Positions 1 through 8,372 are shown, counted from the first letter of the stretch. The stretch is DNA of 64,000 nt from Nonomuraea sp. MG754425 (GCF_021699195.1 NZ_SSXE01000034.1:1-64000); one strand, 5' to 3'. Translations and numbers: made by a program. The notes: generated by a model from the letters alone, not told the origin.

Positions 1-1134
1 GGCGGTGAGGGTGGCGTGGTGGTCGGCGCCCGCGGGGCCGTCCGGGTCCGTGTGGACGGTGGCGGCCCGCAGGCGGGGCAGGTCGTGGATGAGGCGGTGC
101 TCGGCCTCCACCGCCACCTTGTGCGCCGCCACGACGGACATGTCATGATCGACGAGAATCTCCACCTCGGCGTGCAGCGCGTGCCCGATCCACCGCAGCC
201 GTACGGACTCCACCCGCCGCACCCCCTCCACCGTGCCCAGGATGCGTTCGGCGTCGTCCACGAGGGCGGGATCGACGGCGTCCATGAGCCGGTGGTAGAT
301 CTCGCGGGCCGCGTCACGCAGGACGAAGCAGATGGCGACCGTGATCAGCAACCCGACGACGGGGTCGGCCAGCGGGAAGCCGAGGGCCGCCCCGCCCGCG
401 CCCAGGAGCACGGCCAGCGAGGTGAAACCGTCGGTCCTGGCGTGCAGGCCGTCGGCCACCAGCGCGGCCGAGCCGATCTCCCTGCCGACCTTGATCCGGT
501 AGCGGGCCACCCACTCGTTCCCGGCGAACCCGGCCAGCGCCGCCGCGGCCACCCAGCCCACGGCCCTGATCTCCTGGGGCTCCAGCAGCCGCCGGAACGC
601 CTCGTACCCGGCGAAGGCCGCCGAGGCGGTGATGAGCAGCACGATGACGATGCCCGCCAGGTCCTCGGCCCGGCCGTACCCGTAGGTGAAGCGGCGGGTG
701 GCGGCGCGGCGTCCGACGGAGAACGCGATCGCCAGCGGCACGGCGGTCAGGGCGTCGGCGAAGTTGTGCAGCGTGTCGCCGAGCAGCGCCACCGAGCCGG
801 AGGCGACGACGATGACGGCCTGGACGACGGCGGTGACCATCAGGACGGCGAACGAGATGGCCAGCACACGCATGCCGCGACTGCTGGACTCCAGCGCGCT
901 GTCCGTCTTGCCGGCGGTGTCGTGGCTGTGGGGCGTGACGGCGTGCACGATTCCGCCCAGCCTGGCCATGATCCCGCGACCACGCCGCCCCTCGCCGTGC
1001 CCATGCCCGTGACCGTGATCATCACCGTGACCATGGCCATGACCGTGCCCCTGCCCGTGGCCACCGCCGGGCTCGGCATCGTGCCCGTGGCCGGACGGCA
1101 GCGGATCCGGGGAGGAATCTCGCTGGTCAGACAT
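1..1134 (-). CDS. Cation diffusion facilitator (CDF) metal exporter, 3' end outside the window
   Basis: Membrane exporter that would move Zn2+ or a similar divalent metal out of the cell in exchange for protons. The start (ATG at 1134) is followed by a His/Asp/Gly-rich tail of about 50 residues (runs of HGHGHG), a feature of many CDF proteins. After this come hydrophobic helices carrying the two paired metal-site motifs of the family, HNFAD in helix 2 and HARTD in helix 5. A cytoplasmic ferredoxin-like domain with HAEVEILVDHD follows. The reading frame is still open at base 1, so the C-terminus is missing. It is divergent from an ArsR gene that carries a zinc-type sensor motif, which supports zinc (or Co/Ni) as the substrate. 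Family assignment is secure; the exact metal is inferred. Confidence 0.93.
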   Translation of the reverse strand, partial: MSDQRDSSPDPLPSGHGHDAEPGGGHGQGHGHGHGHGDDHGHGHGHGEGRRGRGIMARLGGIVHAVTPHSHDTAGKTDSALESSSRGMRVLAISFAVLMVTAVVQAVIVVASGSVALLGDTLHNFADALTAVPLAIAFSVGRRAATRRFTYGYGRAEDLAGIVIVLLITASAAFAGYEAFRRLLEPQEIRAVGWVAAAALAGFAGNEWVARYRIKVGREIGSAALVADGLHARTDGFTSLAVLLGAGGAALGFPLADPVVGLLITVAICFVLRDAAREIYHRLMDAVDPALVDDAERILGTVEGVRRVESVRLRWIGHALHAEVEILVDHDMSVVAAHKVAVEAEHRLIHDLPRLRAATVHTDPDGPAGADHHATLTA

Positions 1135-1168
1135 GGCATCCCCACTTGCACACTTTGTCCACGTTGAC

Positions 1169-1185
1169 CATGATATGTAGTCATG
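1169..1185. promoter_or_regulatory. Candidate operator between the CDF exporter and its ArsR sensor
   Basis: CATGA-TATGTAG-TCATG is a perfect inverted repeat with 5-bp arms. It lies between the divergent CDF and ArsR starts and overlaps the ArsR start codon (1183). No Shine-Dalgarno sequence is visible before that start. Position and symmetry fit an ArsR/SmtB-family operator controlling both genes, although the arms are short. Confidence 0.5.
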
Positions 1186-1524
1186 TACGCACGCGACAAC
1201 ACCTCCACCCCGGAACCCACCCCGGCACAGGTGAACGCGGCCGTGGACGCCTTCCGCCTGCTGAGCGACGGCACCCGCCTGCGTCTGATGTGGCTCCTGT
1301 CGTCCGACGAGCGTGATGTGAACTCACTTGCCGAGGCGATCGGCGTGCCCCGCCCGTCGGTCTCGCAGCACCTCGCCAAGCTCAGGCTGGCCGGCCTGGT
1401 CGACACCCGCAGGCAGGGCCGCCGCGTGCTCTACCGCGCCAGGGACTCCCACGTCCGGGCGCTCATCGCGGAGGCCCTGTTCCACGCCGACCACGAGGTC
1501 TCGGGCCTGCCCCGTCACGACTGA
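1183..1524 (+). CDS. ArsR/SmtB-family metal-responsive repressor, CzrA-like alpha5 site
   Basis: 113-residue winged-helix repressor of the ArsR/SmtB family. The helix-turn-helix spans roughly residues 46-72 (VNSLAEAIGVPRPSVSQHL). The C-terminal helix carries Asp88, His90, His101 and His104, spaced exactly as the D-x-H-x10-H-x-x-H alpha5 zinc site of CzrA/SmtB-type sensors. Metal binding would release the DNA. It is divergently transcribed from the CDF exporter, the usual arrangement for a sensor and its efflux pump. The start overlaps a small palindrome and has no clear ribosome binding site, so the message may be leaderless. The cysteine-based alpha3 site of arsenic or cadmium sensors is absent. 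Confidence 0.92.
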   Translation: MYARDNTSTPEPTPAQVNAAVDAFRLLSDGTRLRLMWLLSSDERDVNSLAEAIGVPRPSVSQHLAKLRLAGLVDTRRQGRRVLYRARDSHVRALIAEALFHADHEVSGLPRHD

Positions 1525-1556
1525 GCGGGAGATCGAACGCGTCCGCCCGGCCCCGT

Positions 1557-2720
1557 CTACCAGCCGACCTTCCCCTTGCCCGAGACGAGCGCGCGGGCGA
1601 TGACCATGCGCTGCACGTCGTTGGTGCCCTCGCCGATCGCCATCAGCGGCGCGTCCCGGTAGAGGCGCTCGACCACGTACTCCTGCGAGTACCCGTACCC
1701 GCCGTGCACGCGCATCGACTCCAGTGTCGCCTTGAGCGCCACCTCCGAGGCGAAGTACTTGGCCATGCCCGCCTCCATGTCCACCCGCCTGCCGCCGTCG
1801 GCCTGCGAGGCGGCCCAGTACGTGAGCAGCCGGGCGGCCTGGATCTCCGTGGCCATGTCGGCGAGCTTGAGCTGGATGGCCTGGAAGTCGGCGATGGGCT
1901 GCCCGAAGGCGGTGCGCTCGCGCGCGTAGGCGAGCGCGGCGTCGTAGGCGGCCTGCGCGACGCCGACGGCGCGGGCGGCGATGTTGACCCGGCCGAGTTC
2001 CAGCCCGCCGAGCACCTGCTGCATGCCGCGTCCCTCGACGCCGCCGAGCAGGCAGGAGACCGGCACGCGCACCTCGTCGAGCACCACCTCGCAGGTCTCG
2101 GTGCCCTTGTAGCCGAGCTTGGGCAGGTCGCGGCTGACGCCGAAGCCGGGCGCGGAGGGGTCCACGAGCAGCACGGACATGCCCTTGTGCGCGGGCTCCT
2201 CGATCGAGGTCTTGACCAGCACGGGCAGCGGGTCGGCGTGGCGGGCGTTGGTGATCCACGTCTTGGTGCCGGTGACGACGTAGTGCTCGCCGTCGCGGGC
2301 CGCGCGGGTCTGGATGCCCTGCAGGTCGGTGCCCGCGCCGGGCTCGGTGAGGGCGATCGCGGTGCGGCGCGCGCCGGAGGCCAGGTCGGGCAGGTGCCGC
2401 CGCTTCTGCTCCTCGGTGCCGTGACGGGCGATCATCCAGCAGGCCAGCGAGTGGGAGCCGATCGTGCCCGCCACGCCCATCCAGCCGCGTGCGATCTCCT
2501 CGAAGACCAGCGCGAACGACACCATGTCGGCCGCCATGCCGCCGTACTCCTCGGGCACGGACAGGCCGAACAGTCCCATCTGCTTCATCTTCTCGACGAT
2601 CTCGGCGGGATACCGTCCCGAGTGCTCCCACTCGGTCGCGACCGGCACGATCTCCTTGTCCACGAACGCGCGCAGGGTCTCGCGGAACGCCTTCTGCTCG
2701 TCGGTCAGCTCGAAGTCCAT
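1557..2720 (-). CDS. Acyl-CoA dehydrogenase
   Basis: 387-residue FAD-dependent acyl-CoA dehydrogenase of normal length, oxidising an acyl-CoA to the trans-2-enoyl-CoA and passing electrons to ETF. The N-terminal helical domain begins MDFELTDEQ. The middle beta-domain has the FAD-contacting ALTEPGAGTD and TKTWITNA segments. The C-terminal domain ends with IGEGTNDVQR, where the Glu corresponds to the catalytic base of short/medium-chain enzymes. It lies 16 nt downstream of the MaoC gene on the same strand, so the two form an operon that could oxidise and then hydrate an acyl-CoA. The substrate chain cannot be read from the sequence. Confidence 0.94.
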   Translation of the reverse strand: MDFELTDEQKAFRETLRAFVDKEIVPVATEWEHSGRYPAEIVEKMKQMGLFGLSVPEEYGGMAADMVSFALVFEEIARGWMGVAGTIGSHSLACWMIARHGTEEQKRRHLPDLASGARRTAIALTEPGAGTDLQGIQTRAARDGEHYVVTGTKTWITNARHADPLPVLVKTSIEEPAHKGMSVLLVDPSAPGFGVSRDLPKLGYKGTETCEVVLDEVRVPVSCLLGGVEGRGMQQVLGGLELGRVNIAARAVGVAQAAYDAALAYARERTAFGQPIADFQAIQLKLADMATEIQAARLLTYWAASQADGGRRVDMEAGMAKYFASEVALKATLESMRVHGGYGYSQEYVVERLYRDAPLMAIGEGTNDVQRMVIARALVSGKGKVGW

Positions 2721-2736
2721 GTGCCGCCTCTTCTTC

Positions 2737-3249
2737 TCAGAGCGGGCCGGTCCTGGCCTGGGGGAAGTAACCCTTGTCGTGCGGGGCGTCGCGCCGGTAG
2801 ACCATGACGGTCCGCGTCCAGGACATGATCTCGTCGCCGTCCTGGTTGAGCCCGCGGGTGTAGCAGGTGACGATCCCGGCGTACGGGCGGGACCTGGACT
2901 CCCGTTTGGCGGTCACCTTCGACTCGGCGTAGAGCGTGTCGCCCACGAACACCGGGTGGCTGAGCTTGATCTGCTCCCAGCCCAGGTTCACGATCGCGGT
3001 CTGGCTGACGTCGATGACGGACAGCCCGAGCACGATGGCCACGCTCAGCCCGGAGTTGACGATGATCCTGCCGGTGGGCGAACTGGCGGCGAGGTGGGCG
3101 TTGAAGTGGTTCTGGTTCGTGTTCATGGTCAGGAGCGTGAACCAGGTGTTGTCCGTCTCGCTGATCGTGCGGCCCATGGGGTGCTGGTAGACGTCCCCGA
3201 CGGTGAAGTCCTCGTAGTAGCGGCCGATGGCGGGCTCGTGGACGGTCAC
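2737..3249 (-). CDS. MaoC-like enoyl-CoA hydratase
   Basis: 170-residue single hot-dog protein of the MaoC dehydratase family. It would hydrate or dehydrate an acyl-CoA in the cytoplasm. The core has the family segment TMNTNQNHFN with the conserved His; Asn stands where (R)-hydratases have Asp, as is common in this actinobacterial subgroup. The strands LGWEQIKLSHPVFVGDTLYAES are typical of MaoC. The start is GTG at 3249, chosen because AGGAG precedes it. It is the first gene of a two-gene unit with the acyl-CoA dehydrogenase. A 6-6-6 inverted repeat lies about 50 bp upstream. Confidence 0.88.
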   Translation of the reverse strand: MTVHEPAIGRYYEDFTVGDVYQHPMGRTISETDNTWFTLLTMNTNQNHFNAHLAASSPTGRIIVNSGLSVAIVLGLSVIDVSQTAIVNLGWEQIKLSHPVFVGDTLYAESKVTAKRESRSRPYAGIVTCYTRGLNQDGDEIMSWTRTVMVYRRDAPHDKGYFPQARTGPL

Positions 3250-3296
3250 GGGCTGCTCCTGTTCACACGATCAGGACGCCCACGTTAGTGACCAGA

Positions 3297-3314
3297 TGAT
3301 TGTTCGGTCAATCA
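3297..3314. promoter_or_regulatory. Inverted repeat upstream of the MaoC/acyl-CoA dehydrogenase operon
   Basis: TGATTG-TTCGGT-CAATCA is a perfect 18-bp inverted repeat 48 bp upstream of the MaoC start, overlapping the stop codon of the ACT gene. Read on the minus strand it contains TTGACCGAACAATCA, which resembles TetR-family operators found at fatty acid degradation operons. That match is from memory and no regulator gene is adjacent. Confidence 0.45.
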
Positions 3315-3929
3315 CCTCGCGCGCGTGGCCAGTTTCGCGACCACGTCCACGATGCGGGCGGCCCGCTCGACCTCGGCGCGGTGGAAGACCGGCCCGTCCG
3401 CGCGGGCGACGACCACGTGCAGCCCGGCCGTCACGACGGGCAGCAGCATCAGCCGCACCTCCTTGGCCTCCACGGTGATGGCCCGCGGCGGCTGCTCGGG
3501 CAGGTCGAAGCCGGCGGGCAGCGCCTCGGGCGCGGCCAGCGAGGCGTGCCGCACCGCGCCGTCGGCCACCGCCATCGACCACTCCGCGCCGCACAGCGCG
3601 GGCAGGGCGTCCACGAGCGTGGCGTAGCCCCTGGACGGCTCGGAGGCGACGTGCATGAGCAGGTCGTAGTCGGGGGCCGAGCCGGGCACGTCCTTGGTGG
3701 CCCACGCCCCTTCGACCCGTACGCCGGGCATGGCGGACAGCCGCTCGCGCGCCTCGGCCGCGCTCACCGGGCCCGGCCAGGAGACGGTGAAGTCGTCCAC
3801 GGCCCGGCCGGCCTCGCGTTCGAGCACGATGACCTGCAGGATGTCCGCTCCCAGTGCGCCCAGCGCCTTGGCGACCTGGCCGAGACCGCCCGGCCGGTCG
3901 GGCAACGACACCCTCAGTCGCAGCAGCAT
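3312..3929 (-). CDS. ACT-domain protein of unknown function
   Basis: About 205 residues. The first 70 residues form an ACT domain (MLLRLRVSLPDRPGGLGQVAKALGALGADI), the small-molecule sensing fold of amino acid metabolism. The rest resembles a degenerate GAF-like or second regulatory domain (LPALCGAEWSMAVADGAVRHAS) and shows no catalytic motif. The start at 3929 is preferred over an in-frame upstream codon at 3956 because GGAGAGGAGG sits just before it. It lies 62 bp upstream of the MaoC gene on the same strand, separated from it by the inverted repeat. Ligand and role are not readable. Confidence 0.8.
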   Translation of the reverse strand: MLLRLRVSLPDRPGGLGQVAKALGALGADILQVIVLEREAGRAVDDFTVSWPGPVSAAEARERLSAMPGVRVEGAWATKDVPGSAPDYDLLMHVASEPSRGYATLVDALPALCGAEWSMAVADGAVRHASLAAPEALPAGFDLPEQPPRAITVEAKEVRLMLLPVVTAGLHVVVARADGPVFHRAEVERAARIVDVVAKLATRAR

Positions 3930-4089
3930 TTCCGCCTCCTCTCCAGAGGCTCCCACAGTGCCGTGAAATGGTTTCGAGCTTGTTCCACGGACATGTCGCG
4001 CATGCTGCGCTTATATCCCAAAATGCAGTGTTAAGTCCGGATTGTCGATAAAGGGACGTCGACGGTTCTCCACCGGCCCGCCCACGCAC

Positions 4090-4119
4090 CCGGCCCCGGC
4101 CGTGAAGGGCCGGGGCCGG
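4090..4119 (-). terminator. Rho-independent-type hairpin after the P450 gene
   Basis: Twelve-base-pair perfect GC stem (4090-4101 with 4108-4119) and a 6-nt loop, placed 45 bp beyond the P450 stop codon. There is no clear U-run, as is usual in high-GC actinomycetes. Confidence 0.65.
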
Positions 4120-4163
4120 AGGACGGACGGCCCGCCGGCACCAGGCGAGCCGGCGGATGATCG

Positions 4164-7100
4164 TCAGGCGAAGACGTCCTGCTGGTAGCGGCCCTCCGCC
4201 TCCAGCCCGGCCAGCCACCCCGCGCCGTCCGCGCCGGTCCTGGCCAGGTGGATGTCCAGCAGGGCCTGCCGTACCGCGGGCGCCATCCGCAGCCCGTCAC
4301 CGCAGACGTACACGTGGGCGCCCTGCCCGAGCAGCTCCCACACCTCGTCCGCGTGGGCCGCGACGGCGTCCTGGACGAACCGGTGCGGATGCCCCGCCAC
4401 GGCCGAGTACGCGCGGTGCACCCGCACCTCCCCCGCCGTCTCCCAGGAGGCCAGTTCACCGGCGTAGAGCAGGTCGTGCTCGGGATGGCGGCACCCGGTG
4501 AACACCTCGGCCCGCCCGCTCGCCCCGCTCAGCGCCCGCTCCTCCAGGAAGCCGCGCAGCGGGGCGAAGCCGGTGCCGGGGCCGACGAGGATCACCGGCG
4601 TGGCCGGGTCCTCCGGCAGCCGGAACGGCGGCGCGGGCACCCGGATGTAGCCGTAGAACACCTCGCCCTCCTTGAGCCCCGCCAGGTACGCCGAGCACAT
4701 GCCCTGGTAGGTGCCGCTGCCCGACCAGGCGGGCCCCTCGACCAGGCCGACCGTCAGCCGCACCAGGCCGGGGTCGGCCAGCGGCGAGGAGGAGACGGAG
4801 TAGTAGCGCGGCTTGATCGGCCCGGCCATCTCCAGGAACGCCGCCAGTGGCAGCTCGATCGCCGGGAAGCGCTCCAGCAGCGCGAGCGGGGAGAGACGCT
4901 TGGCGAGGATCTCGTCGGCGTAGTCCGCGGTCATCCCGGCGAGCCGGCCCTTGGTCCACGGGCAGGCCGTGTGCGCGGCCAGCGCCTCCAGGTCGGCGCG
5001 GGTGGCCACCTCCTGCAACTCGGCGAACTCGGTCAGCAGCAGCCCGGCCGTGACCGGCGTGTCCACGGGCAGGTGGGTCGCGCCGGCCGCGCGCAGCCGG
5101 ACGACCTGCTCCCGGGGCACGCGCAGGCAGCGCAGCGCCCACTCCACCAGCTCCGGGTCGTTCTTGGCGAAGACGGCCACGTGGTCGCCCGCCGAATACG
5201 TCACGCCCTCGGGCAGCCTGGCCACGATGGAGCGCGCGCCGGGCCGGGGCGCCTCCAGCGAGAAGTCCCAGAGCCCCTCGGGGTCGCCGGTCAGCTCCTC
5301 GGTGGAGACCACGGTCAGCGGGAAGGCCCGCGCGGACACCACCGACGGCCGCACCTCGGCCTCGCTGAGCACCTCCATCTCGTAGCGGGGCCCGGCGTCG
5401 TCCGCCGTGGCGCTGTACTCCTCGGCCAGCGCCGCCCACAGCCGGCCGGTCCACGTGGACACGTCGCCGTCGAAGTCGCCGTCCGTGTCGGCCTCGCCCC
5501 GCTCGACGAGCGGGACGGCCCCCGCCGCCGTCAGCTTCTCGTACGCGCGCCGCGGGAAGTCCTGGTACGTCGGCCACTGCGTGTTGCCGCAGCCCAGCAC
5601 GGCCAGCCGCACCCCGGACAGGTCGGGCAGCGTCTCCAGGGCGTCGAAGCGCTGGGCGTTGTCCGGCGCCTTGCCGTTGTAGGAGGAGGCCACCACGACG
5701 AGCAGCCCCTCGGCGGGCGGCGTCAGCCCGTCGAGCGTGCTCAGCGTGACGGCCAACCCGGCCCGCCCGGCCCGCTCGGCCAGCCGTTCGGCGATGTCGG
5801 CGCTGGTGCCGAGGTTGGAGCCGTAGGCGACGGTGAGCGGCACGCCGGTCACCGCGATGTCCTGCTGCTCGTCGTCCGGCTCGGGGGCCGCGACGGCCGT
5901 GGTCCGCTCGTGGGCACGGCGCTCGCGCACCCGCAGCGTGAAGCCGTCCGGCTTGAGGGTGAGCGTCTGCTTGATCTTCATCCGGTAGACGTTCGGGTCG
6001 GACAGGGCGAAGCGCCGCAGGATCAGCGCCAGTGCCAGCCTGGCCTCGGTGAGCGCGAACTGCCGGCCGATGCAGGCCCGCTCGCCGTTGCCGAACGGCT
6101 TGTACGCGCCGGGGTGCCGGCCCTGCCGGTGCTCGGGCAGCCAGCGGTCGATGTCGAACTCGTCCGGCCGCTCCCATGCCTTGGCGCTGCGGTGCAGCGG
6201 GGGCAGCAGCACGCCGACGCCCTGGCCGGCCGGGATGGGGTAGTCGCCGAGCATGGTGTCCTGGACGGCGCTCACCCCGAACAGCGGGATCGGCGACCAG
6301 AACCGCAGCGTCTCCTCCAGGATGCGCGGGATGACGTCCAGCTTCATGATCGTCTCGTACGACGGCGGCTCGTCGCCCGGCAGCAGCCGGTCCACCTCGT
6401 CGTAGGCGCGGGCCAGGATGTGCGGCTCGCGCAGCAGGTTGTACAGGGCGAAGGAGAGCAGGCCGCTGGTGGTCTCGTGGCCGGCGATCAGGAAGGTGAG
6501 CACCTGGTTGCGGATGTTCTCGTCCGACAGCCGGGCGCCGCTGCGCGGGTCGGACGCCTCCAGCATGAGCCCCAGCAGGTCCTTCGGGCCGGTGCCGCCC
6601 TCGGAGCGGCGCTGCTTGACCACCTCGTCCACGAGGGCCTGCATGGTCGCGATGTCGCGCCGGTAGCTCTCCTCGTTCTTCTTCTTGAGCCTGGTGACGA
6701 ACGGGAGCTGCTGGTTGCGGTGCATGGCCTCGGTCAGCGCACCGCCCATGGCCACCAGGAACGGGTGCAACTCGGGCGATTCAAAGGAGTTGAAGCGGTA
6801 GCCGAACCCGGTGAGGGAGATCGTGTCGAGGGTGAGCCGGGTCATGTCGTCGGCGACGGGCAGGTCCTCCCCCTGGCGGCCCGCCCACGACTCGACGAGC
6901 TGCTCGGCGACCTCAAGGAACTGCGGGTAGTACGCCTTCATCGAGCGCTGGCTGAAGGCCGGCATCAGGATGCGGTGCGCGTGGCCCCACACCGGCTCGC
7001 CGTGGTCGGCGGTGAACAGGCCGTCTCCGCTGAAGTCGCGCACGATCGACAGCGGCGGCCTGATCCGTTTGACGAACCGGCTCTCGTCGCACGCCTGGGC

Positions 7101-7274
7101 GACCAGGTCGGGGTCGTAGACGAGCACCACGCGGCGGCCGGCGATCTCAAGCTGGAAGATGCCCTCGTCGTACTGGGAGGCGACCTTGACGAAGTGCTCC
7201 ACCGGGGCGTGCGCGGGAATCTGCAGCGTGTTGCCCACGATCGGCAGGCCCTGCGGGGTGGGGATCCGAGCCAT
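4164..7274 (-). CDS. Self-sufficient cytochrome P450:NADPH-P450 reductase (CYP102/BM3 type)
   Basis: 1036-residue fusion, close to the 1049 residues of P450-BM3. It would hydroxylate fatty acids or similar substrates with its own electron supply. The haem domain (about 1-450) has the I-helix AGHETTSG, the EXXR region (EETLRFWSP) and the haem loop FGNGERACIGRQF with ligand Cys401. A flavodoxin-like FMN domain follows (TVAYGSNLGTSADIAERLA). Next comes the FAD/NADPH reductase part with RYYSVSSSP, VGPGTGFAPLRGF and a C-terminal YVCGDGLRMAP. The start is preceded by GGAAGGGAG. A TetR gene lies divergently, with a double palindrome between the two. In Bacillus BM3 systems a TetR-family repressor (BM3R1) responds to fatty acids, and the same logic is likely here. 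Confidence 0.96.
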   Translation of the reverse strand: MARIPTPQGLPIVGNTLQIPAHAPVEHFVKVASQYDEGIFQLEIAGRRVVLVYDPDLVAQACDESRFVKRIRPPLSIVRDFSGDGLFTADHGEPVWGHAHRILMPAFSQRSMKAYYPQFLEVAEQLVESWAGRQGEDLPVADDMTRLTLDTISLTGFGYRFNSFESPELHPFLVAMGGALTEAMHRNQQLPFVTRLKKKNEESYRRDIATMQALVDEVVKQRRSEGGTGPKDLLGLMLEASDPRSGARLSDENIRNQVLTFLIAGHETTSGLLSFALYNLLREPHILARAYDEVDRLLPGDEPPSYETIMKLDVIPRILEETLRFWSPIPLFGVSAVQDTMLGDYPIPAGQGVGVLLPPLHRSAKAWERPDEFDIDRWLPEHRQGRHPGAYKPFGNGERACIGRQFALTEARLALALILRRFALSDPNVYRMKIKQTLTLKPDGFTLRVRERRAHERTTAVAAPEPDDEQQDIAVTGVPLTVAYGSNLGTSADIAERLAERAGRAGLAVTLSTLDGLTPPAEGLLVVVASSYNGKAPDNAQRFDALETLPDLSGVRLAVLGCGNTQWPTYQDFPRRAYEKLTAAGAVPLVERGEADTDGDFDGDVSTWTGRLWAALAEEYSATADDAGPRYEMEVLSEAEVRPSVVSARAFPLTVVSTEELTGDPEGLWDFSLEAPRPGARSIVARLPEGVTYSAGDHVAVFAKNDPELVEWALRCLRVPREQVVRLRAAGATHLPVDTPVTAGLLLTEFAELQEVATRADLEALAAHTACPWTKGRLAGMTADYADEILAKRLSPLALLERFPAIELPLAAFLEMAGPIKPRYYSVSSSPLADPGLVRLTVGLVEGPAWSGSGTYQGMCSAYLAGLKEGEVFYGYIRVPAPPFRLPEDPATPVILVGPGTGFAPLRGFLEERALSGASGRAEVFTGCRHPEHDLLYAGELASWETAGEVRVHRAYSAVAGHPHRFVQDAVAAHADEVWELLGQGAHVYVCGDGLRMAPAVRQALLDIHLARTGADGAGWLAGLEAEGRYQQDVFA

Positions 7275-7292
7275 CTGTGCTCCCTTCCATAG

Positions 7293-7331
7293 CCATACAC
7301 CGTATGGCTGACGCTACCATACGGTGTATGG
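7293..7331. promoter_or_regulatory. Double palindromic TetR operator between P450 and tetR
   Basis: Two 15-bp palindromes, CCATACACCGTATGG (7293-7307) and CCATACGGTGTATGG (7317-7331), are separated by 9 bp. Each has perfect 6-bp arms, and the second is the exact reverse complement of the first, so the whole forms one large inverted repeat. The right copy covers the start codon of tetR and the left lies 19 bp upstream of the P450 start. A repressor bound here would shut off both genes. Confidence 0.85.
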
Positions 7332-7891
7332 CCGTGAGCGCGCGCAGGGGCGCACCCCTGACCCTCGAAGAGATCAGCACCACCGCCCTCCGTCTGATGG
7401 ACGAGGGCGGCGTCGAGGGGCTGTCCATGCGCAAGCTGGCGGCCGAGCTGGACGTCAACCCGATGTCGCTCTACCACCACGTGGAGAGCAAGGACGCGCT
7501 GGTCAGGCTCATCTGCTCCACGGCCGCGCAGCGCATGGACCTGCCGCCGGACGACGGCTCGCCCTGGCAGGACCAGCTACGCGCGCTGGCGCTCGGCTAC
7601 TACCGCAACGCGCTGGCCCATCCGGCCATGTGGAGCCACCTGCACAACCACCCCGAGATCATCGCGGACCGCAACCTGGTGATCTGGCAGGCCCTCTACC
7701 GCATCCTGCGCCTGGCCGGAGTGCCGGAGCCGGAGCAGCGGCGCACGAGCGACGTGCTGCACGCGTTCGTGATGGGCTACGTCATCGCCGGGACGAAGGG
7801 CCACCTTCCGGGCGACCCGGAGGAGATCGAGCGCGGCTTCGACACCGCGATCCGGCTCATCACGGGCGGGCTGGCGGGGTGGAGCCGCTGA
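7328..7891 (+). CDS. TetR/AcrR-family repressor, probable regulator of the P450
   Basis: 187 residues from the ATG at 7328. The N-terminal helix-turn-helix (about residues 15-60) contains STTALRLMDEGGVEGLSMRKLAAELDVNPMSLYHHV, with the YHHV segment typical of TetR recognition helices. The C-terminal part is all-helical and matches the TetR_C type with PAMWSHLHNHPEI. Earlier in-frame starts would place the N-terminus across the operator and the P450 ribosome binding site, so 7328 is preferred. The start codon lies inside the right palindrome, implying autoregulation. The ligand is unknown; fatty acids or P450 substrates are the obvious candidates. Confidence 0.9.
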   Translation: MAVSARRGAPLTLEEISTTALRLMDEGGVEGLSMRKLAAELDVNPMSLYHHVESKDALVRLICSTAAQRMDLPPDDGSPWQDQLRALALGYYRNALAHPAMWSHLHNHPEIIADRNLVIWQALYRILRLAGVPEPEQRRTSDVLHAFVMGYVIAGTKGHLPGDPEEIERGFDTAIRLITGGLAGWSR

Positions 7892-7909
7892 GCGTGCACA
7901 TCGGCGGGC

Positions 7910-8224
7910 TCAGCCCGCGGCCTCCCAGACCGCCTGGAACGCCTCGGGGGTGATCTCGGTCAGCTCCCAGATCTCCAGCGGCTGGTCGGTGAGGAAGCCG
8001 TGCTCGTCCTGCAGGTGCCGCCACCAGTAGCGGCGCGCGCCCCGGTCGGCCGCGTGGTGGGCGCCCACCTCGACCTGCCGCACCGCCCAGTGCTCGCTGC
8101 CGTCGCCCTCGACGCTCTCGAACAGCCAGGCCCGCCCGTCGTCGTCGCCCATGTGCCAGTAGTGGCGGGGGGCGTCGGACTCGGCGAGCTGCCGCACGAG
8201 CGGCCGGCGAAGATCTGGAACCAC
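7910..8224 (-). CDS. Small hypothetical protein
   Basis: About 104 residues, Trp-rich and acidic (HYWHMGDDDGRAWLFESV, RRYWWRHL, PLEIWELTEI). I recognise no domain. The HYWH-DDDGRAWLF pattern followed by WAVRQVEV resembles small actinobacterial proteins of unknown function, but that is memory only. The start is uncertain: GTG at 8224 opens the frame, and an ATG at residue 25 is an alternative. It converges on the tetR gene with a short gap. Composition supports a real protein rather than a shadow frame, but confidence is moderate. Confidence 0.55.
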   Translation of the reverse strand: MVPDLRRPLVRQLAESDAPRHYWHMGDDDGRAWLFESVEGDGSEHWAVRQVEVGAHHAADRGARRYWWRHLQDEHGFLTDQPLEIWELTEITPEAFQAVWEAAG

Positions 8225-8372
8225 AGCGCCACTCTAGGGCCTGCGGCCGCAGGGCGAAGCGGTCAGGAATCGAGAAGCGCCGCTCAGCGGCCCGCGCCTA
8301 ACCTGATCTGCGAGAACATCGAACGTCGCCGCCGGGCTCACCGGCCCGCGCGACCCGCTTTCAGGAGTGAAC

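Noticed and set aside
3960-4160. Gene in the gap between the ACT protein and the P450
   Set aside because: Only short Arg/Pro-rich frames; apart from the hairpin nothing is supported.
4248-7292. A 1014-codon open frame opposite the P450 gene
   Set aside because: Its composition (QRR, GRG and HLQ runs) is that of an antisense frame in GC-rich DNA. The P450 on the other strand has every expected motif.
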